Shown here one piece after another: positions 18,512-26,168 of a stretch of 64,000 bases of DNA. How positions within the stretch are numbered: the first letter of the stretch is position 1; the number at the start of each line of letters is the position of its first letter. Below the pieces are notes generated by a model. The model was given only the letters and a program-made list of their open reading frames with translations, searched no databases and was not told the DNA's origin. The stretch spans positions 1,116,001 to 1,180,000 of the forward strand of contig NZ_CP049362.1 of assembly GCF_019343455.1 (NCBI RefSeq). Reading direction: 5' to 3'. The stretch comes from Alcaligenes ammonioxydans (GTDB taxonomy: Bacteria; Pseudomonadota; Gammaproteobacteria; Burkholderiales; Burkholderiaceae_B). Both the position numbers and the translations under genes were made by a program.

Positions 18512-18985
18512 ATGAGCGGAACAGATAGGTTTATGGAGCTACAAAAAACGCTCACTGAAATAAACCAAAAATACACATACTTTTTAATGGCCGCTGTAGG
18601 CGCAGCTGTAGGTTTTTCAATTACACAAACCAGTAAAGCTCCGCTTTCTTGGTGGTTTTTGCCTTTAGCATTCGCTCTGTTTCTGTGGGGCACGAGCTTT
18701 GTATTTGGGTGTGTGACTTTACAGTTAGTGGTGAGAATGTTTAATTTGAGTATCGCTGGCCTTGATATGAGTGCGGGTAGAAATCCTATATGTAAACATG
18801 ACCCAGCTGCCATTGAGATTGGCGTGGCTACTCTAAAAAAGGAATTTGATAAGGAGAATGCAAGAGCTACACTTTTTCAACGTTGGCAGTTCTACCTATT
18901 TATCTTAGGGGTTGCATTTTTCATAATGTGGCACATCATTGAAATGTGGCGTCGCATTCCAGAGAACATGTGCCTCTGGGTTTGA
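18512..18985 (+). CDS. Moron: small membrane protein with three hydrophobic segments
   Basis: I do not recognise a family. The 157-residue product has hydrophobic helices near residues 18-34 (FLMAAVGAAVGFSI), 42-72 (WWFLPLAFALFLWGTSFVF) and 129-148 (FYLFILGVAFFIMWHIIEMW), with a Lys/Glu-rich loop between the last two. It lies on the plus strand between the terminase large-subunit gene and the portal block, is AT-rich, and ends 5 bases from the convergent terminase stop. The ribosome-binding site is weak (GGCCTGGAAAT). Membrane location is well supported; a role such as superinfection exclusion is only inferred. Confidence 0.72.
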   Translation: MSGTDRFMELQKTLTEINQKYTYFLMAAVGAAVGFSITQTSKAPLSWWFLPLAFALFLWGTSFVFGCVTLQLVVRMFNLSIAGLDMSAGRNPICKHDPAAIEIGVATLKKEFDKENARATLFQRWQFYLFILGVAFFIMWHIIEMWRRIPENMCLWV

Positions 18986-18990
18986 GGCCA

Positions 18991-20421
18991 TTAGTCCATC
19001 CTCGCAAACCGCTGTCTAGGTGCTGCTCCCGCAGGTCTCTTTATCCTAACGAGAGGACGATGCTCACCACCACCGACCAGCAGATATTGAGCAGCTTCCG
19101 CAACGTGGGAGTATTCATTTTTCAAGGGTTTGTCTGCAAACCGTTCACCGGACACAGCCAGGCGGCGGTAGCAGTAGCCCCCAGACAGTGCCTTACGCAA
19201 TGACTTACAGTCAGGGTGCACCACGAGGCCGGGTTCACCGTCAATAATCCTTGTCAGGGCACCGTCAACAGCACCGCAGCGTAGCAGCGGATCGTTTGTT
19301 GGTGCCGGTACCGCAGGCAATCCCGCTGCTTTGAGGATCTGGAACGCTGTGCTTTCGTCGCTCTGGGCCCGGTTATCTCCAGAAGGGTCCCCCCAGAATC
19401 CGCCAATATGAAACCCTTGGTACTGCTGTGCCAGGTGTAGATGAATTTCATGGGCGAATTTCTCAGCCCCCATGTTGGTGGCCACCAGCTCAGTGCGAAT
19501 ACGCCAGCCCCCCATTTGTCTACGCTGGCCAAACACAGCGGCAGGAGTAAGACCGAAGTCCATGCCCACTAACAGCGGCTCGCGTGGATCCAGCTCAAAT
19601 GCACGGCAGTGCATGGAATCTTGGTAGTCGGGGTGAATCGGACGGCCATCAACCACAAAGCCGTATTCATTGGCCAGGTTGACCTTGATCCAGTCCAGCT
19701 TCTTTCCCTGCATGCCGCGCTCGTAGTAGCCGGGCGGCAGGTTGTGTAGGTTCTCAGCGTTTGGATTGATGGCATAGGAGTCGCCTTGCTTGATAACGCC
19801 CCCAGGCTGTCGTAAGAACAACCAACCTTCTGGCTTTTCTTCCTCTGCCAAGCGGTAGTACCAATGGTCGCTATCCGGCGCGTTGGTATCTCCGAATATG
19901 CCGAACCATGTGGGGCGTACGTCTTTTGGAAAACGCCCCACGCGCAGGTCCAGCATGTCGATAATCGCCTTGGCCAGTTCCTTGACCTCGTTGACCCATG
20001 CAAATGTGAGCTGCAGCCCGCGTAGCTTGCGCTCATGCTCGGGCCGGTCCAGGGCAATGAATACCAACTCGGCTTCTACGCTGGTGCCGTCGTCCAGGTC
20101 GAACGAGAGATAGTGTGTTGGTGGTTCCAGACCGCCAGCTACCCAACGCCCCAAGTCTCCGAACATTTCCAGCCAATCCTTGGATGTAGTGCTGATCAGA
20201 TCCGGGTAGGTGTTTCGCACTGCAGCGCCACGGGTACGCCTTACTCCATCAGCATCTGGCTCCTGTTCACACATGATGTCCATAGCCCGCCAGCAACTGG
20301 CGTTGGTCTTACCGCTACCTAGCGGTCCCATGATCATCGTACGAGGTGCACGGGAGGCGATGTATTGAGCCAAGGTCTCGCCTTGGGCGGCATAGTCGTA
20401 GTGGATCTCTGGCTGACTCAT
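18991..20421 (-). CDS. Terminase large subunit
   Basis: The 476-residue packaging motor has a Walker A motif GPLGSGKT at residues 32-39, a Walker B-like LTFAWVNEVKE near residue 140, and an RNase H-like nuclease domain beginning VGMDFGLTPAAV. A later Asp-containing GDPSGDN segment completes the nuclease pattern. It would cut concatemeric DNA and drive it through the portal. The small-subunit stop overlaps its ATG. The moron on the other strand ends 5 bases beyond its stop. Confidence 0.92.
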   Translation of the reverse strand: MSQPEIHYDYAAQGETLAQYIASRAPRTMIMGPLGSGKTNASCWRAMDIMCEQEPDADGVRRTRGAAVRNTYPDLISTTSKDWLEMFGDLGRWVAGGLEPPTHYLSFDLDDGTSVEAELVFIALDRPEHERKLRGLQLTFAWVNEVKELAKAIIDMLDLRVGRFPKDVRPTWFGIFGDTNAPDSDHWYYRLAEEEKPEGWLFLRQPGGVIKQGDSYAINPNAENLHNLPPGYYERGMQGKKLDWIKVNLANEYGFVVDGRPIHPDYQDSMHCRAFELDPREPLLVGMDFGLTPAAVFGQRRQMGGWRIRTELVATNMGAEKFAHEIHLHLAQQYQGFHIGGFWGDPSGDNRAQSDESTAFQILKAAGLPAVPAPTNDPLLRCGAVDGALTRIIDGEPGLVVHPDCKSLRKALSGGYCYRRLAVSGERFADKPLKNEYSHVAEAAQYLLVGGGEHRPLVRIKRPAGAAPRQRFARMD

Positions 20422-20909
20422 TTTGTGCCGTTTTCCTTCTTTCTCCCCGTCAGGTCGCGCCGGACAACACGAGGCCGCTGCAGGGTGAGTTTGTCATTGA
20501 ACAGGCCAAGGTGACGCATGGCCATACCGCTGGCATTGAGTTTGTCTGCAAGCTTGAGAGTGAAGTTACCGGCCTTGTCCCATGACCACCCGACTACGCA
20601 ACGTCGTAGCTCTTCCGGCAGTTTTTCGATGTCGCTCGGTTGATTAATTTCGTAGCGCCCAATTTCGCCAGCGTCATAGAACGTCATGGCCGCCAGCTCG
20701 CGCAACACATTGTCGGCGGTAATCTTTGTACGCTCAGAGCGTTGCTTCATGGCTTCCTGTAATGCAGCCTGGACATCAACATCTCTCAACAGGCGCTCAC
20801 CTTGGGAGGCTGCTGTTCTTGCGCTGTATCCAGCTCGTATAGCGGCTTGTGTGGCGTTCAAGTCCTTGATGTATTCCTCGACAAATCGCCACTTCTTCGC
20901 GGTCATCAT
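20418..20909 (-). CDS. Terminase small subunit
   Basis: The 163-residue protein has the typical N-terminal helix-turn-helix of the Terminase_2 group: KWRFVEEYIKDLNATQAAIRAG, here read in two parts as KWRFVEEYIKD and LNATQAAIRAGYS. This part recognises pac or cos DNA. A central helical region probably oligomerises. Two ATGs in tandem (20909 and 20906) overlap the stop of the preceding gene; either may be used. Confidence 0.87.
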   Translation of the reverse strand: MMTAKKWRFVEEYIKDLNATQAAIRAGYSARTAASQGERLLRDVDVQAALQEAMKQRSERTKITADNVLRELAAMTFYDAGEIGRYEINQPSDIEKLPEELRRCVVGWSWDKAGNFTLKLADKLNASGMAMRHLGLFNDKLTLQRPRVVRRDLTGRKKENGTK

Positions 20910-21331
20910 TCTTCAAATCCAGGCAAAGAGAGGTTACGGCCCGCATCGGCACGTCCAGCTGGTTTTTGCTTGGCCAGCATCTGGAGTAGGGCGGGCACTG
21001 TTATTCCGTAGGCTTGAGCGACGGCCGGCAGGTGCTCGGTAGGCATCAGTGCTGCTGGGCGTTGTCGTGGACGACGAGCTGTTGTTGCTCTGTGCATTTC
21101 GGCAGGACGACGCGGGGCCTTGTCGCGTGGCTGTCCTGTCCTTCGTTCCCATATTTTCAGCAGCATTTCTCCACGCCAGTGAGCAGGTGAGGCGCCAGCC
21201 AGGTACTGACGTACCATTGCTTCCCCAACGGCGTGGCCCATTTCTCGGGCGATCTCGTTCTGGCCCATCCCTGCTCGGCGCAGGTCCAGGATGATTTCAG
21301 ACCAATCGAAATCGACCAGAACTCCCCGCAT
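20906..21331 (-). CDS. Hypothetical protein with helix-turn-helix-like N-terminus
   Basis: The 141-residue product carries an N-terminal segment (about residues 8-45, LRRAGMGQNEIAREMGHAV) that looks like a DNA-binding helix-turn-helix. A basic Arg/Pro-rich linker and a short C-terminal helix follow. It lies between RusA and the terminase small subunit, where lambdoid phages often keep late regulators or packaging accessory genes. No family is recognised; DNA binding is inferred. Confidence 0.6.
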   Translation of the reverse strand: MRGVLVDFDWSEIILDLRRAGMGQNEIAREMGHAVGEAMVRQYLAGASPAHWRGEMLLKIWERRTGQPRDKAPRRPAEMHRATTARRPRQRPAALMPTEHLPAVAQAYGITVPALLQMLAKQKPAGRADAGRNLSLPGFEE

Positions 21332-21784
21332 TTAACCCCCACGGTCCAAAGGTGTGATGATGGTTTGCACGCCTGGCATTGCCCCGTAGCGTTTGCGTAC
21401 GTGCATGTCCACCACCTGGGTATCGTCGTTCCAGACAACACCGTTGATGGCATCGAAAACAGCTTTGACGACGTTGTCCGAATCGGGCTTGCCAATGGGC
21501 AGTACAGTGCCATCTAGGGCCTGGGCTTGTTTCCGTTTCGACCAGGACGCTGCGATAGGCAGCACAATCCGCATGGTGACTTCGACCGGGCCCGCGAGAA
21601 GGGGCTGTCCTGCCATCGCCTGTTGCGCAGCCAGGGCTACGGTCGATTCATAGGCGACGGTTTCTTTAGGCGTGTACAGCGTGATGTGCTTGCCGCGCTT
21701 TGCTGCTCGGGGACGGCCTTTCCCTCGTGGAGGGCCTGGAACGAAGAACGCCACACCGGCGCTTTGATCGGCATGAACTGTCAT
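21332..21784 (-). CDS. RusA-family Holliday junction resolvase
   Basis: The 150-residue protein contains the RusA signature: GPPRGKGRPR near the N-terminus and the acidic active-site segment KPDSDNVVKAVFDAING, followed by WNDDTQVVD. RusA dimers cut four-way junctions and, in phages, probably resolve replication and recombination intermediates before packaging. ATG 21784 is preceded by GGAGATAGGG and overlaps the upstream stop (ATGA); the frame extends further upstream but without a ribosome-binding site. Confidence 0.88.
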   Translation of the reverse strand: MTVHADQSAGVAFFVPGPPRGKGRPRAAKRGKHITLYTPKETVAYESTVALAAQQAMAGQPLLAGPVEVTMRIVLPIAASWSKRKQAQALDGTVLPIGKPDSDNVVKAVFDAINGVVWNDDTQVVDMHVRKRYGAMPGVQTIITPLDRGG

Positions 21785-22011
21785 AGCCCTATCTCCAATC
21801 GAAATTTTTGACGCTGGGTTTCCAGCCAGTCCTGACGTGCTTGGACGGTCACACCATCGCTGGCCAGGAACGCCGAGCAATTTCGGCCTGCATCTGCTCC
21901 GTAAAACGTGTGGGGGCGCTGGACGCGCTGGCAGTGTCCGAACCCGTGTCGTGCCATGTGGCGAGCGTCACGCAGAGAAAAGTGGGTGCATTCCACGCAT
22001 TGAACGGTCAC
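21781..22011 (-). CDS. Small Cys/His-rich protein
   Basis: The 76-residue product begins MTVQCVECTHFSLRD and carries Cys-x2-Cys followed by His and Cys residues to about residue 25, consistent with a small zinc-binding knuckle. The GTG start at 22011 overlaps the stop of the replication gene (GTGA) and its own stop overlaps RusA (ATGA). That tight coupling supports this short frame over the longer upstream one. The function is unknown; similar small zinc proteins are common in phage replication blocks. Confidence 0.65.
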   Translation of the reverse strand: MTVQCVECTHFSLRDARHMARHGFGHCQRVQRPHTFYGADAGRNCSAFLASDGVTVQARQDWLETQRQKFRLEIGL

Positions 22012-23087
22012 AGCGATACCCCCCAGTCCACGCGCAGGGCAGATTTTTCTGCTTCGCTCAGTCCTGCCGCAGAAATCACCCTGGCTTTGAATGCCGGGGC
22101 CTGCTCCCCATCGTGCTGCGTGATTCCCAACTCTTCGCCTTTGGCAACGATTCCCGACCAGGAACATGGCCAGGGTTTTGCTGCCAGTCCGGACTTGGCC
22201 AGTGCGCTTTCAGAGCCGGAGGCCGCAAGCACTTTGGCCAGCATGGTGTCAACGAATCCGGCATTGACGGCAGAGTTGTCCCCGCTATTGATGCGGTCAG
22301 TCACGGCGAGGTCATAGGCGGCACGCAGTTGGGTTTCACTGATTCCCCGTTCTGCCCACGTGGCAAGTCGAGCATCGTTTGCAGCAGCTTTGCACACCTT
22401 CCCCCGCACCAGCTCCCAGCTACGCAGTAGCTCCGCAAAGCGGGCTTGTTGTGTCGTTTGATCGGAAGCAGGCAAATCCGGCGGCAGCGCGATGTCGTCC
22501 TCGCGCACGTGTGTATGTGCGTGCGTATGCGGGGGAGGTGCTGCCGCTGCTGTTTCTTTATTTATTGGTTCTTGGTTATTGGGATTGGTTATTGGGATAG
22601 CCGTTGCAGGGGGTGTGACAGAGACGTTGCAGTCACCGCCTGTCACGCGTGACTGGTACCGTGACAGGAGCGTTTCAAGGTCGGCTGTTTTGGTGTCCCA
22701 GGCAGGCACCACATCATGCTCACGTAACGCTGCAAACAACTCTTTGCGACGCTGTCGGTGACGTCTTTGGCGTTCTTTTTCGTTTTCCTTGCGAGCCTCG
22801 TCATCGTCACTCTTGTCTTGGTATGACTCAATCTCTTCATCACAGCGCGTGTGGCGAAAGCCTTCCGGCGTGGCCGTAAAGTATTCGTCCAGAATGATGT
22901 CGATTGCTTTACGCTCAGCGGTGGCACTAGCACGGGCGAGCCTGTACACCTGTCGCTTATCAGAAGGCAGTGGCTTCTCATGCAGGTAATAGAGGTCGAT
23001 CAGACGACGGTAGGCCCCGTCCTCAATCATCGAGAGATGCGCTGTGTCTTTGAGGTAATCGCCAATATGGTGCGGATAATAATTCAT
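22008..23087 (-). CDS. DUF1376-domain phage replication protein
   Basis: The 359-residue protein starts NYYPHHIGDYLKDTAHLSM, the DUF1376 (YdaU-type) signature, which has a winged-helix character and is found in replication regions of lambdoid phages. A highly charged Arg/Glu helix follows (about residues 95-115), then a Pro/Thr/His-rich linker containing HTHAHTHV, then a helical C-terminal domain resembling primosomal loader proteins. It lies where lambda has its O/P-type genes, downstream of the CII-like gene. The replication role is inferred from family and place. Confidence 0.75.
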   Translation of the reverse strand: MNYYPHHIGDYLKDTAHLSMIEDGAYRRLIDLYYLHEKPLPSDKRQVYRLARASATAERKAIDIILDEYFTATPEGFRHTRCDEEIESYQDKSDDDEARKENEKERQRRHRQRRKELFAALREHDVVPAWDTKTADLETLLSRYQSRVTGGDCNVSVTPPATAIPITNPNNQEPINKETAAAAPPPHTHAHTHVREDDIALPPDLPASDQTTQQARFAELLRSWELVRGKVCKAAANDARLATWAERGISETQLRAAYDLAVTDRINSGDNSAVNAGFVDTMLAKVLAASGSESALAKSGLAAKPWPCSWSGIVAKGEELGITQHDGEQAPAFKARVISAAGLSEAEKSALRVDWGVSL

Positions 23088-23311
23088 GGCAGGAAACCCT
23101 TGCTGGTTCCAACTTCCTTTCCATAGGCAAACTGCCGCCGCAGCTCATGGAACCTTGCAGCGGCTGCGCTATTGCAATCCAATTCCCGACGGGAGCTAAC
23201 TCTACAGCGGGTACGGATGTGCATAGCGGCGTCCTCGGCGCTGGTAACGCCCAGGTAAGCCTGGAATCGTGGGTTCTGGCAGAGAATGGCGGAAGCAGTG
23301 GAGATCTTCAT
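23084..23311 (-). CDS. Small hypothetical phage protein
   Basis: The 75-residue product (MKISTASAILCQNPRFQAYL...) lies between the CII-like gene and the replication gene and overlaps the latter by 4 bases. It contains two Cys residues and a basic RTRCRVSSRREL segment. I chose ATG 23311, four bases after the CII stop. Proteins of this kind follow cII in related prophages but have no assigned function that I know. Confidence 0.6.
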   Translation of the reverse strand: MKISTASAILCQNPRFQAYLGVTSAEDAAMHIRTRCRVSSRRELDCNSAAAARFHELRRQFAYGKEVGTSKGFLP

Positions 23312-23315
23312 GGGG

Positions 23316-23612
23316 TCACCGTGTGGAGCAGTCGCCCAGCCCTTCGCGTGCACACCAACATTTCACGCCGGTACCGGCCAGCTCAGTAATTGCTTCAAGA
23401 TAGCGACGGGTCACCGGGCGCAGACTCAGAGCAGATACAGCTGCATCCAGTTTGTCGATGGTGATTCCGGTATGCCCGGACAAGAAGCGGCTGGCCTGGC
23501 TGTCGTCCCAGCCTAGAGCCTCACGCACTTTATGACGCTCGTCTGGGTCGGTCAGGGCCTCACGAAAAGCACGCTCCATGCTTGGGCGACGTATTGCTGT
23601 TTGAACATTCAT
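23316..23612 (-). CDS. CII-like transcriptional activator
   Basis: The 98-residue protein has a helix-turn-helix segment LGWDDSQASRFLSGHTG, followed by ITIDKLDAAVSALSL, the arrangement seen in lambda CII and relatives. CII directs lysogeny by activating repressor and integrase promoters. It is the second gene of the leftward operon after the Cro-like gene and just downstream of a terminator-like hairpin, as in lambda. The C-terminal CWCAREGLGDC segment is unusual and could bind metal. Confidence 0.75.
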   Translation of the reverse strand: MNVQTAIRRPSMERAFREALTDPDERHKVREALGWDDSQASRFLSGHTGITIDKLDAAVSALSLRPVTRRYLEAITELAGTGVKCWCAREGLGDCSTR

Positions 23613-23630
23613 TGCTATACAACCTTCAAC

Positions 23631-23657
23631 AAAAAGACCTGAATGTCATTGCAGGTC
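23631..23657 (-). terminator. tR1-like terminator between cro-like and cII-like genes
   Basis: On the minus strand a GACCTG/CAGGTC stem with a 10-base loop is followed by TTTTTG. It lies between the Cro-like and CII-like genes, the position of tR1 in lambda. Leftward transcription must pass it to reach replication and late genes, so antitermination is likely. Confidence 0.65.
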
Positions 23658-23804
23658 GAGTGCCGCACACTGGCGGTATGGAAAAAATCTCAAATATCAG
23701 TCGGGCCAATCGGGATCTTGTTGTCCTGGTTGGGAAGGGTGCCCGGCTCCTTTTCGGTAGACTGGTGGCTCTGACCCCTACCAACTGCCAAAAAGGAGCG
23801 TTTT

Positions 23805-24071
23805 ATGGGCATGGAAAAGAAAAAGTGGCAAGTAACCAAAGTCCGGCATTTGATGACCAGAAGCGGCCAGATGCTTGGCCACTGCAATTCAGATATGGTT
23901 TTCATCGAGGGTGCCCCTTTCGTCGTTTTGGAGTGGGGCGACTATCCAGATGGAGAGTCTGTTCCGCTGGTAACCGTGCAGTTGGATCCAAAACAGCTAG
24001 ATCGCCTGGATTGGGACGAAGCGGAGTACATGTATCAGTCGCCGATAGAGGATCCAGTACGCCACAACTGA
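23805..24071 (+). CDS. Small hypothetical protein on the strand opposite the cro-cII operon
   Basis: The 88-residue product starts after AAAAAGGAGCGTTTT, a strong ribosome-binding site, and is moderately acidic with a KKKWQVTKVRH N-terminus. No family is recognised. It lies on the plus strand between the CII-like and Cro-like genes, so leftward lytic transcripts run antisense to it. This suggests expression when the lytic promoter is off, that is in the lysogen. A longer overlapping frame starting at 23582 is rejected because it lacks this ribosome-binding site. Confidence 0.65.
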   Translation: MGMEKKKWQVTKVRHLMTRSGQMLGHCNSDMVFIEGAPFVVLEWGDYPDGESVPLVTVQLDPKQLDRLDWDEAEYMYQSPIEDPVRHN

Positions 24072-24142
24072 TAAATGGAGCATCAAGGGCTGGGTTGCCT
24101 ACCGGCCCCAAGAAAACGGTTCCTGATCGGCGCTGTTGTGAC

Positions 24143-24382
24143 TCAGCCATCAGCCTCCTCCTTCTCAGCCAGCTCGGGCCAGATGTGTTGCCAGTCGTCA
24201 GGGCGTAGGTCGCGGCGAGTTACTGCGCCATTGGTGGCGCGTTCAATTGCGGCGCATCGTTCCACCGGAACTGGGCGCATACCATTCGCCCAGTGATAGA
24301 CCGATACCGGCGGCACCCCTATTGCACGAGCAATACGAGACTGCGATCCGCGTTCGAGTTGGGTGTATTGATATAGATTCAT
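24143..24382 (-). CDS. Cro-like regulator (YdaS-type helix-turn-helix)
   Basis: The 79-residue protein carries SQSRIARAIGVPPVSVYHWA near its N-terminus, a helix-turn-helix of the YdaS/Cro kind, followed by RPVPVERCAAIERATNG. It is transcribed away from the repressor gene across a shared operator region and is the first gene of the leftward lytic operon, so it should act as Cro, shutting repressor synthesis during lytic growth. The ATG falls only 6 bases after a good -10 box, so the mRNA is probably leaderless. Confidence 0.82.
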   Translation of the reverse strand: MNLYQYTQLERGSQSRIARAIGVPPVSVYHWANGMRPVPVERCAAIERATNGAVTRRDLRPDDWQHIWPELAEKEEADG

Positions 24383-24388
24383 GATTTC

Positions 24389-24417
24389 ATATTAGCGTTT
24401 CGCTAATAGTAAGTCAA
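24389..24417 (-). promoter_or_regulatory. Leftward early promoter (PR-like), leaderless start
   Basis: On the minus strand TTGACT (24417-24412) and TAATAT (24394-24389) are separated by 17 bases, a near-ideal sigma-70 promoter. The Cro-like ATG at 24382 lies about where transcription should start. The palindromic operator at 24391-24407 covers the -10 region. Confidence 0.75.
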
Positions 24418-24455
24418 TCGCGTTTCGCGTATATAAAGTCTTAGCGTTTTGCTAT
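24391..24455. promoter_or_regulatory. Three immunity operators between cro-like and repressor genes
   Basis: Three related inverted repeats lie in the divergent region: ATTAGCGTTTCGCTAAT (24391-24407), CGCGTTTCGCG (24419-24429) and TTAGCGTTTTGCTAT (24441-24455). The consensus TTAGCG-N3-CGCTAA recurs at the second early promoter (25631-25671). The number and spacing match a lambda-type OR, presumably bound by the CI-like repressor and the Cro-like protein. Confidence 0.8.
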
Positions 24456-24467
24456 CAAATTAAACAC

Positions 24468-25178
24468 ATGAAAGACATTGATGAAATCCGACGCGTCAAC
24501 CTCCGTCGCCTTGAAGAAGAGTCTGGGAGCCCTTCTGCTGCCGCACGTCTGCTTGGCATGTCACCGGCTCAATTCATGAACCTGAGAGATGGGGCAAAGG
24601 ATTCCAGGACAGGAAAAAGACGTGGCATGCGCAAAGAGACTGCGCGCCGGATTGAGGAAAACTCCGGTAAACCCTTCGGATGGCTTGATATTGACCATGA
24701 GGCCGACGGAGATGCAATGGGGGTTAGCTCCCTAACAGAATCCACATCAGGATCCGTTACCATCAGCCAATACCAGACAGGAGGGCGAATGGGTGCGGCA
24801 GGGATAGAATTACGTGACCAGCCCGGAGTAATAGAAAGCTGGCGCGTCAGCCGAGAATGGCTAGAAAAAAACGTGAAGGGCTACTCACGCGTAGATAGCC
24901 TTTGCATTGTGACTGGCTTCGGGGATTCAATGCGCCCGATGTTCAACTCTGGCGATCCACTTATATTGGACTCCAGCATCAAGACCGTGGAATTTGACGC
25001 CGTCTACTTTTTCCGTGTAGGTACTGAAGGATTTATTAAGCGCCTGCAACGAGTTCCGGGGAAAGGATTGCTGGCCATCTCAGAGAATCCAGCCTATAGG
25101 GACTGGGTGATAGATCAAAGCATGGACTTTGAAGTGTTTGGGCGTGTCCTAAAGGTTTGGCGCAGTGAAGACTTCTAG
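24468..25178 (+). CDS. Prophage repressor, LexA/CI-type with autoprotease domain
   Basis: The 236-residue protein has an N-terminal helix-turn-helix region (about residues 8-40, with SPSAAARLLGMSPAQF) and a C-terminal S24 peptidase fold. The Ser/Lys dyad is Ser154 in FGDSMRPMF and Lys191 in FIKRLQR. Ala111-Gly112 is a candidate self-cleavage site. Such repressors bind early operators and inactivate themselves when RecA filaments form, giving SOS induction. It is divergent from the Cro-like gene across three operators. All catalytic elements look intact. Confidence 0.9.
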   Translation: MKDIDEIRRVNLRRLEEESGSPSAAARLLGMSPAQFMNLRDGAKDSRTGKRRGMRKETARRIEENSGKPFGWLDIDHEADGDAMGVSSLTESTSGSVTISQYQTGGRMGAAGIELRDQPGVIESWRVSREWLEKNVKGYSRVDSLCIVTGFGDSMRPMFNSGDPLILDSSIKTVEFDAVYFFRVGTEGFIKRLQRVPGKGLLAISENPAYRDWVIDQSMDFEVFGRVLKVWRSEDF

Positions 25179-25524
25179 CACTTACATCTTCCTGAGGGCT
25201 AAGCTGCTCTTCAGTAAAATAGTGCCCGGCATCAATCAGAGACTTAATTCCCCAGTAAAAAGAGTGGGTGGGTTGCTACTTTTTGTAGGGTTAATACTGT
25301 TATTTATTGGCCTGATACAAATCCTTGGCTACCTAGGTAGATCAGCGTCCCTCTTCAATTTCTTAGAGTATTGGTTTCGTGCGGTCACCTTTGACAAGTA
25401 TGTGACCCGCAGGGCCCCTCTTGTAAGCACTGGGACATATCTAACCCTCGGAGGGCTGTTGCTCTCGTTTGCGTACGACAAAACCTTGGGGCGCATTTTG
25501 ACCTGGATTGTTAATGGAAGATAA
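25165..25524 (+). CDS. Small membrane protein coupled to the repressor gene
   Basis: The 119-residue product begins at a GTG overlapping the last 14 bases of the repressor gene. It has two clear hydrophobic helices: VGGLLLFVGLILLFIGLIQIL near residues 34-55, quoted here split as VGGLLLFVGLI and LLFIGLIQIL, and TGTYLTLGGLLLSFA near residues 90-105. It should be made together with the repressor in the lysogen. Co-expression with the repressor and membrane location suggest a superinfection-exclusion or other lysogenic function. No family is recognised. Confidence 0.65.
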   Translation: MKTSSTYIFLRAKLLFSKIVPGINQRLNSPVKRVGGLLLFVGLILLFIGLIQILGYLGRSASLFNFLEYWFRAVTFDKYVTRRAPLVSTGTYLTLGGLLLSFAYDKTLGRILTWIVNGR

Positions 25525-25589
25525 CCCCCTCCAATCATCTCGCAGCACGACTTACCCCTTGCTGTAAAGAAAATAAGATCAGCATTGTC

Positions 25590-25612
25590 ACCGCCTCACG
25601 GCGGTTTTTTTT
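25590..25612 (+). terminator. Terminator after repressor transcript
   Basis: ACCGCC and GGCGGT form a 6-bp stem around a 4-base loop, followed by eight T residues. It should end the repressor/membrane-protein transcript before the rightward early promoter. Confidence 0.85.
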
Positions 25613-25630
25613 CGTCTAGCGCAAACTTGA

Positions 25631-25674
25631 TTAGCGTTTCGCTATTGACTTTCAAGTTAGCGTTACGCTAACAT
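25631..25674 (+). promoter_or_regulatory. Rightward early promoter (PL-like) with two operators
   Basis: TTGACT (25645-25650) and TAACAT (25669-25674) are separated by 18 bases. One operator (TTAGCGTTTCGCTAT, 25631-25645) touches the -35 box and another (TTAGCGTTACGCTAA, 25657-25671) covers the spacer and -10 box. The arrangement corresponds to PL/OL of lambda and should be repressed in the lysogen. Transcription would begin near 25681. Confidence 0.78.
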
Positions 25675-26168
25675 TCATTCCAACGCTTCACCAACCGCAG
25701 AACACCTTTAGGCAAAGCCACGGTAAGTAACGGTCCATAGAGCGCCAGCAGCAAAGGCTGCGCCCGCTACGGCGGAGGCTCTTTAAAAATCAGCAGTGTG
25801 GTCCACACCAGTCCTACGGATTGGTGAATAACGGCACACGAAAGACGCTGCGCACTGCCGTGAGGTGTAGGTGCGCCTGGTGAACAGAGGGAGACGCGCT
25901 GCGTATGCCCTGGCAAAAAGATGGCAGAAAAAACCGGATAGATACATTCCCACGATTGGTGTGAGACGCCTACAGGCGTGGGGTCCGGCGCTCCCCTGAT
26001 GTAGTTGGTAGGGGACGGTAAGGAAACCGTACCGCAGTACTTACGGAACCGAGCAGCTTTCCCGGTCCAACCGGGAAACGCCGTGCAAGTCGGCAGCCTG
26101 CGCCAGCCATCGCGGTATCTTGGCGGCGCAGGGCGTATCTAAAACCGTCCTGTGGTAGGTCGGTTTTT
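25675..26168 (+). ncRNA. Candidate structured leader RNA or phage noncoding RNA
   Basis: About 490 bases without a credible frame lie between the operator-controlled promoter and the first gene. Several strong hairpins follow one another: CACCAGTCC/GGATTGGTG (25806-25826), ACGCC/GGCGT near 25965-25980, ACGGT/ACCGT near 26015-26030, TTTCCCGGT/ACCGGGAAA with a 3-base loop (26058-26078), and CCTGCGCC-A-GCCA/TGGC-GGCGCAGG (26097-26132). The stretch ends with an AAAACCG/CGGTTTT hairpin and T-run (26141-26168). It could be an antitermination leader, an attenuator for the Acb2 gene, or a free regulatory RNA. No Rfam class is recognised by eye. The hairpins are seen; the RNA is inferred. Confidence 0.5.
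26141..26168 (+). terminator. Terminator/attenuator before the Acb2-like gene
   Basis: AAAACCG (26141-26147) pairs with CGGTTTT (26161-26167), with an inner CCT/AGG pairing, and is followed by T residues. It lies 15 bases before the Acb2-like start codon, so it would release the structured RNA upstream or attenuate the early operon. Confidence 0.55.

Noticed and set aside
22490..22540. Short CACGCACA-like repeats as a possible repeat array
   Set aside because: They encode a His/Thr-rich linker inside the DUF1376 protein; no spacers or regular unit length. No CRISPR array was seen in the window.
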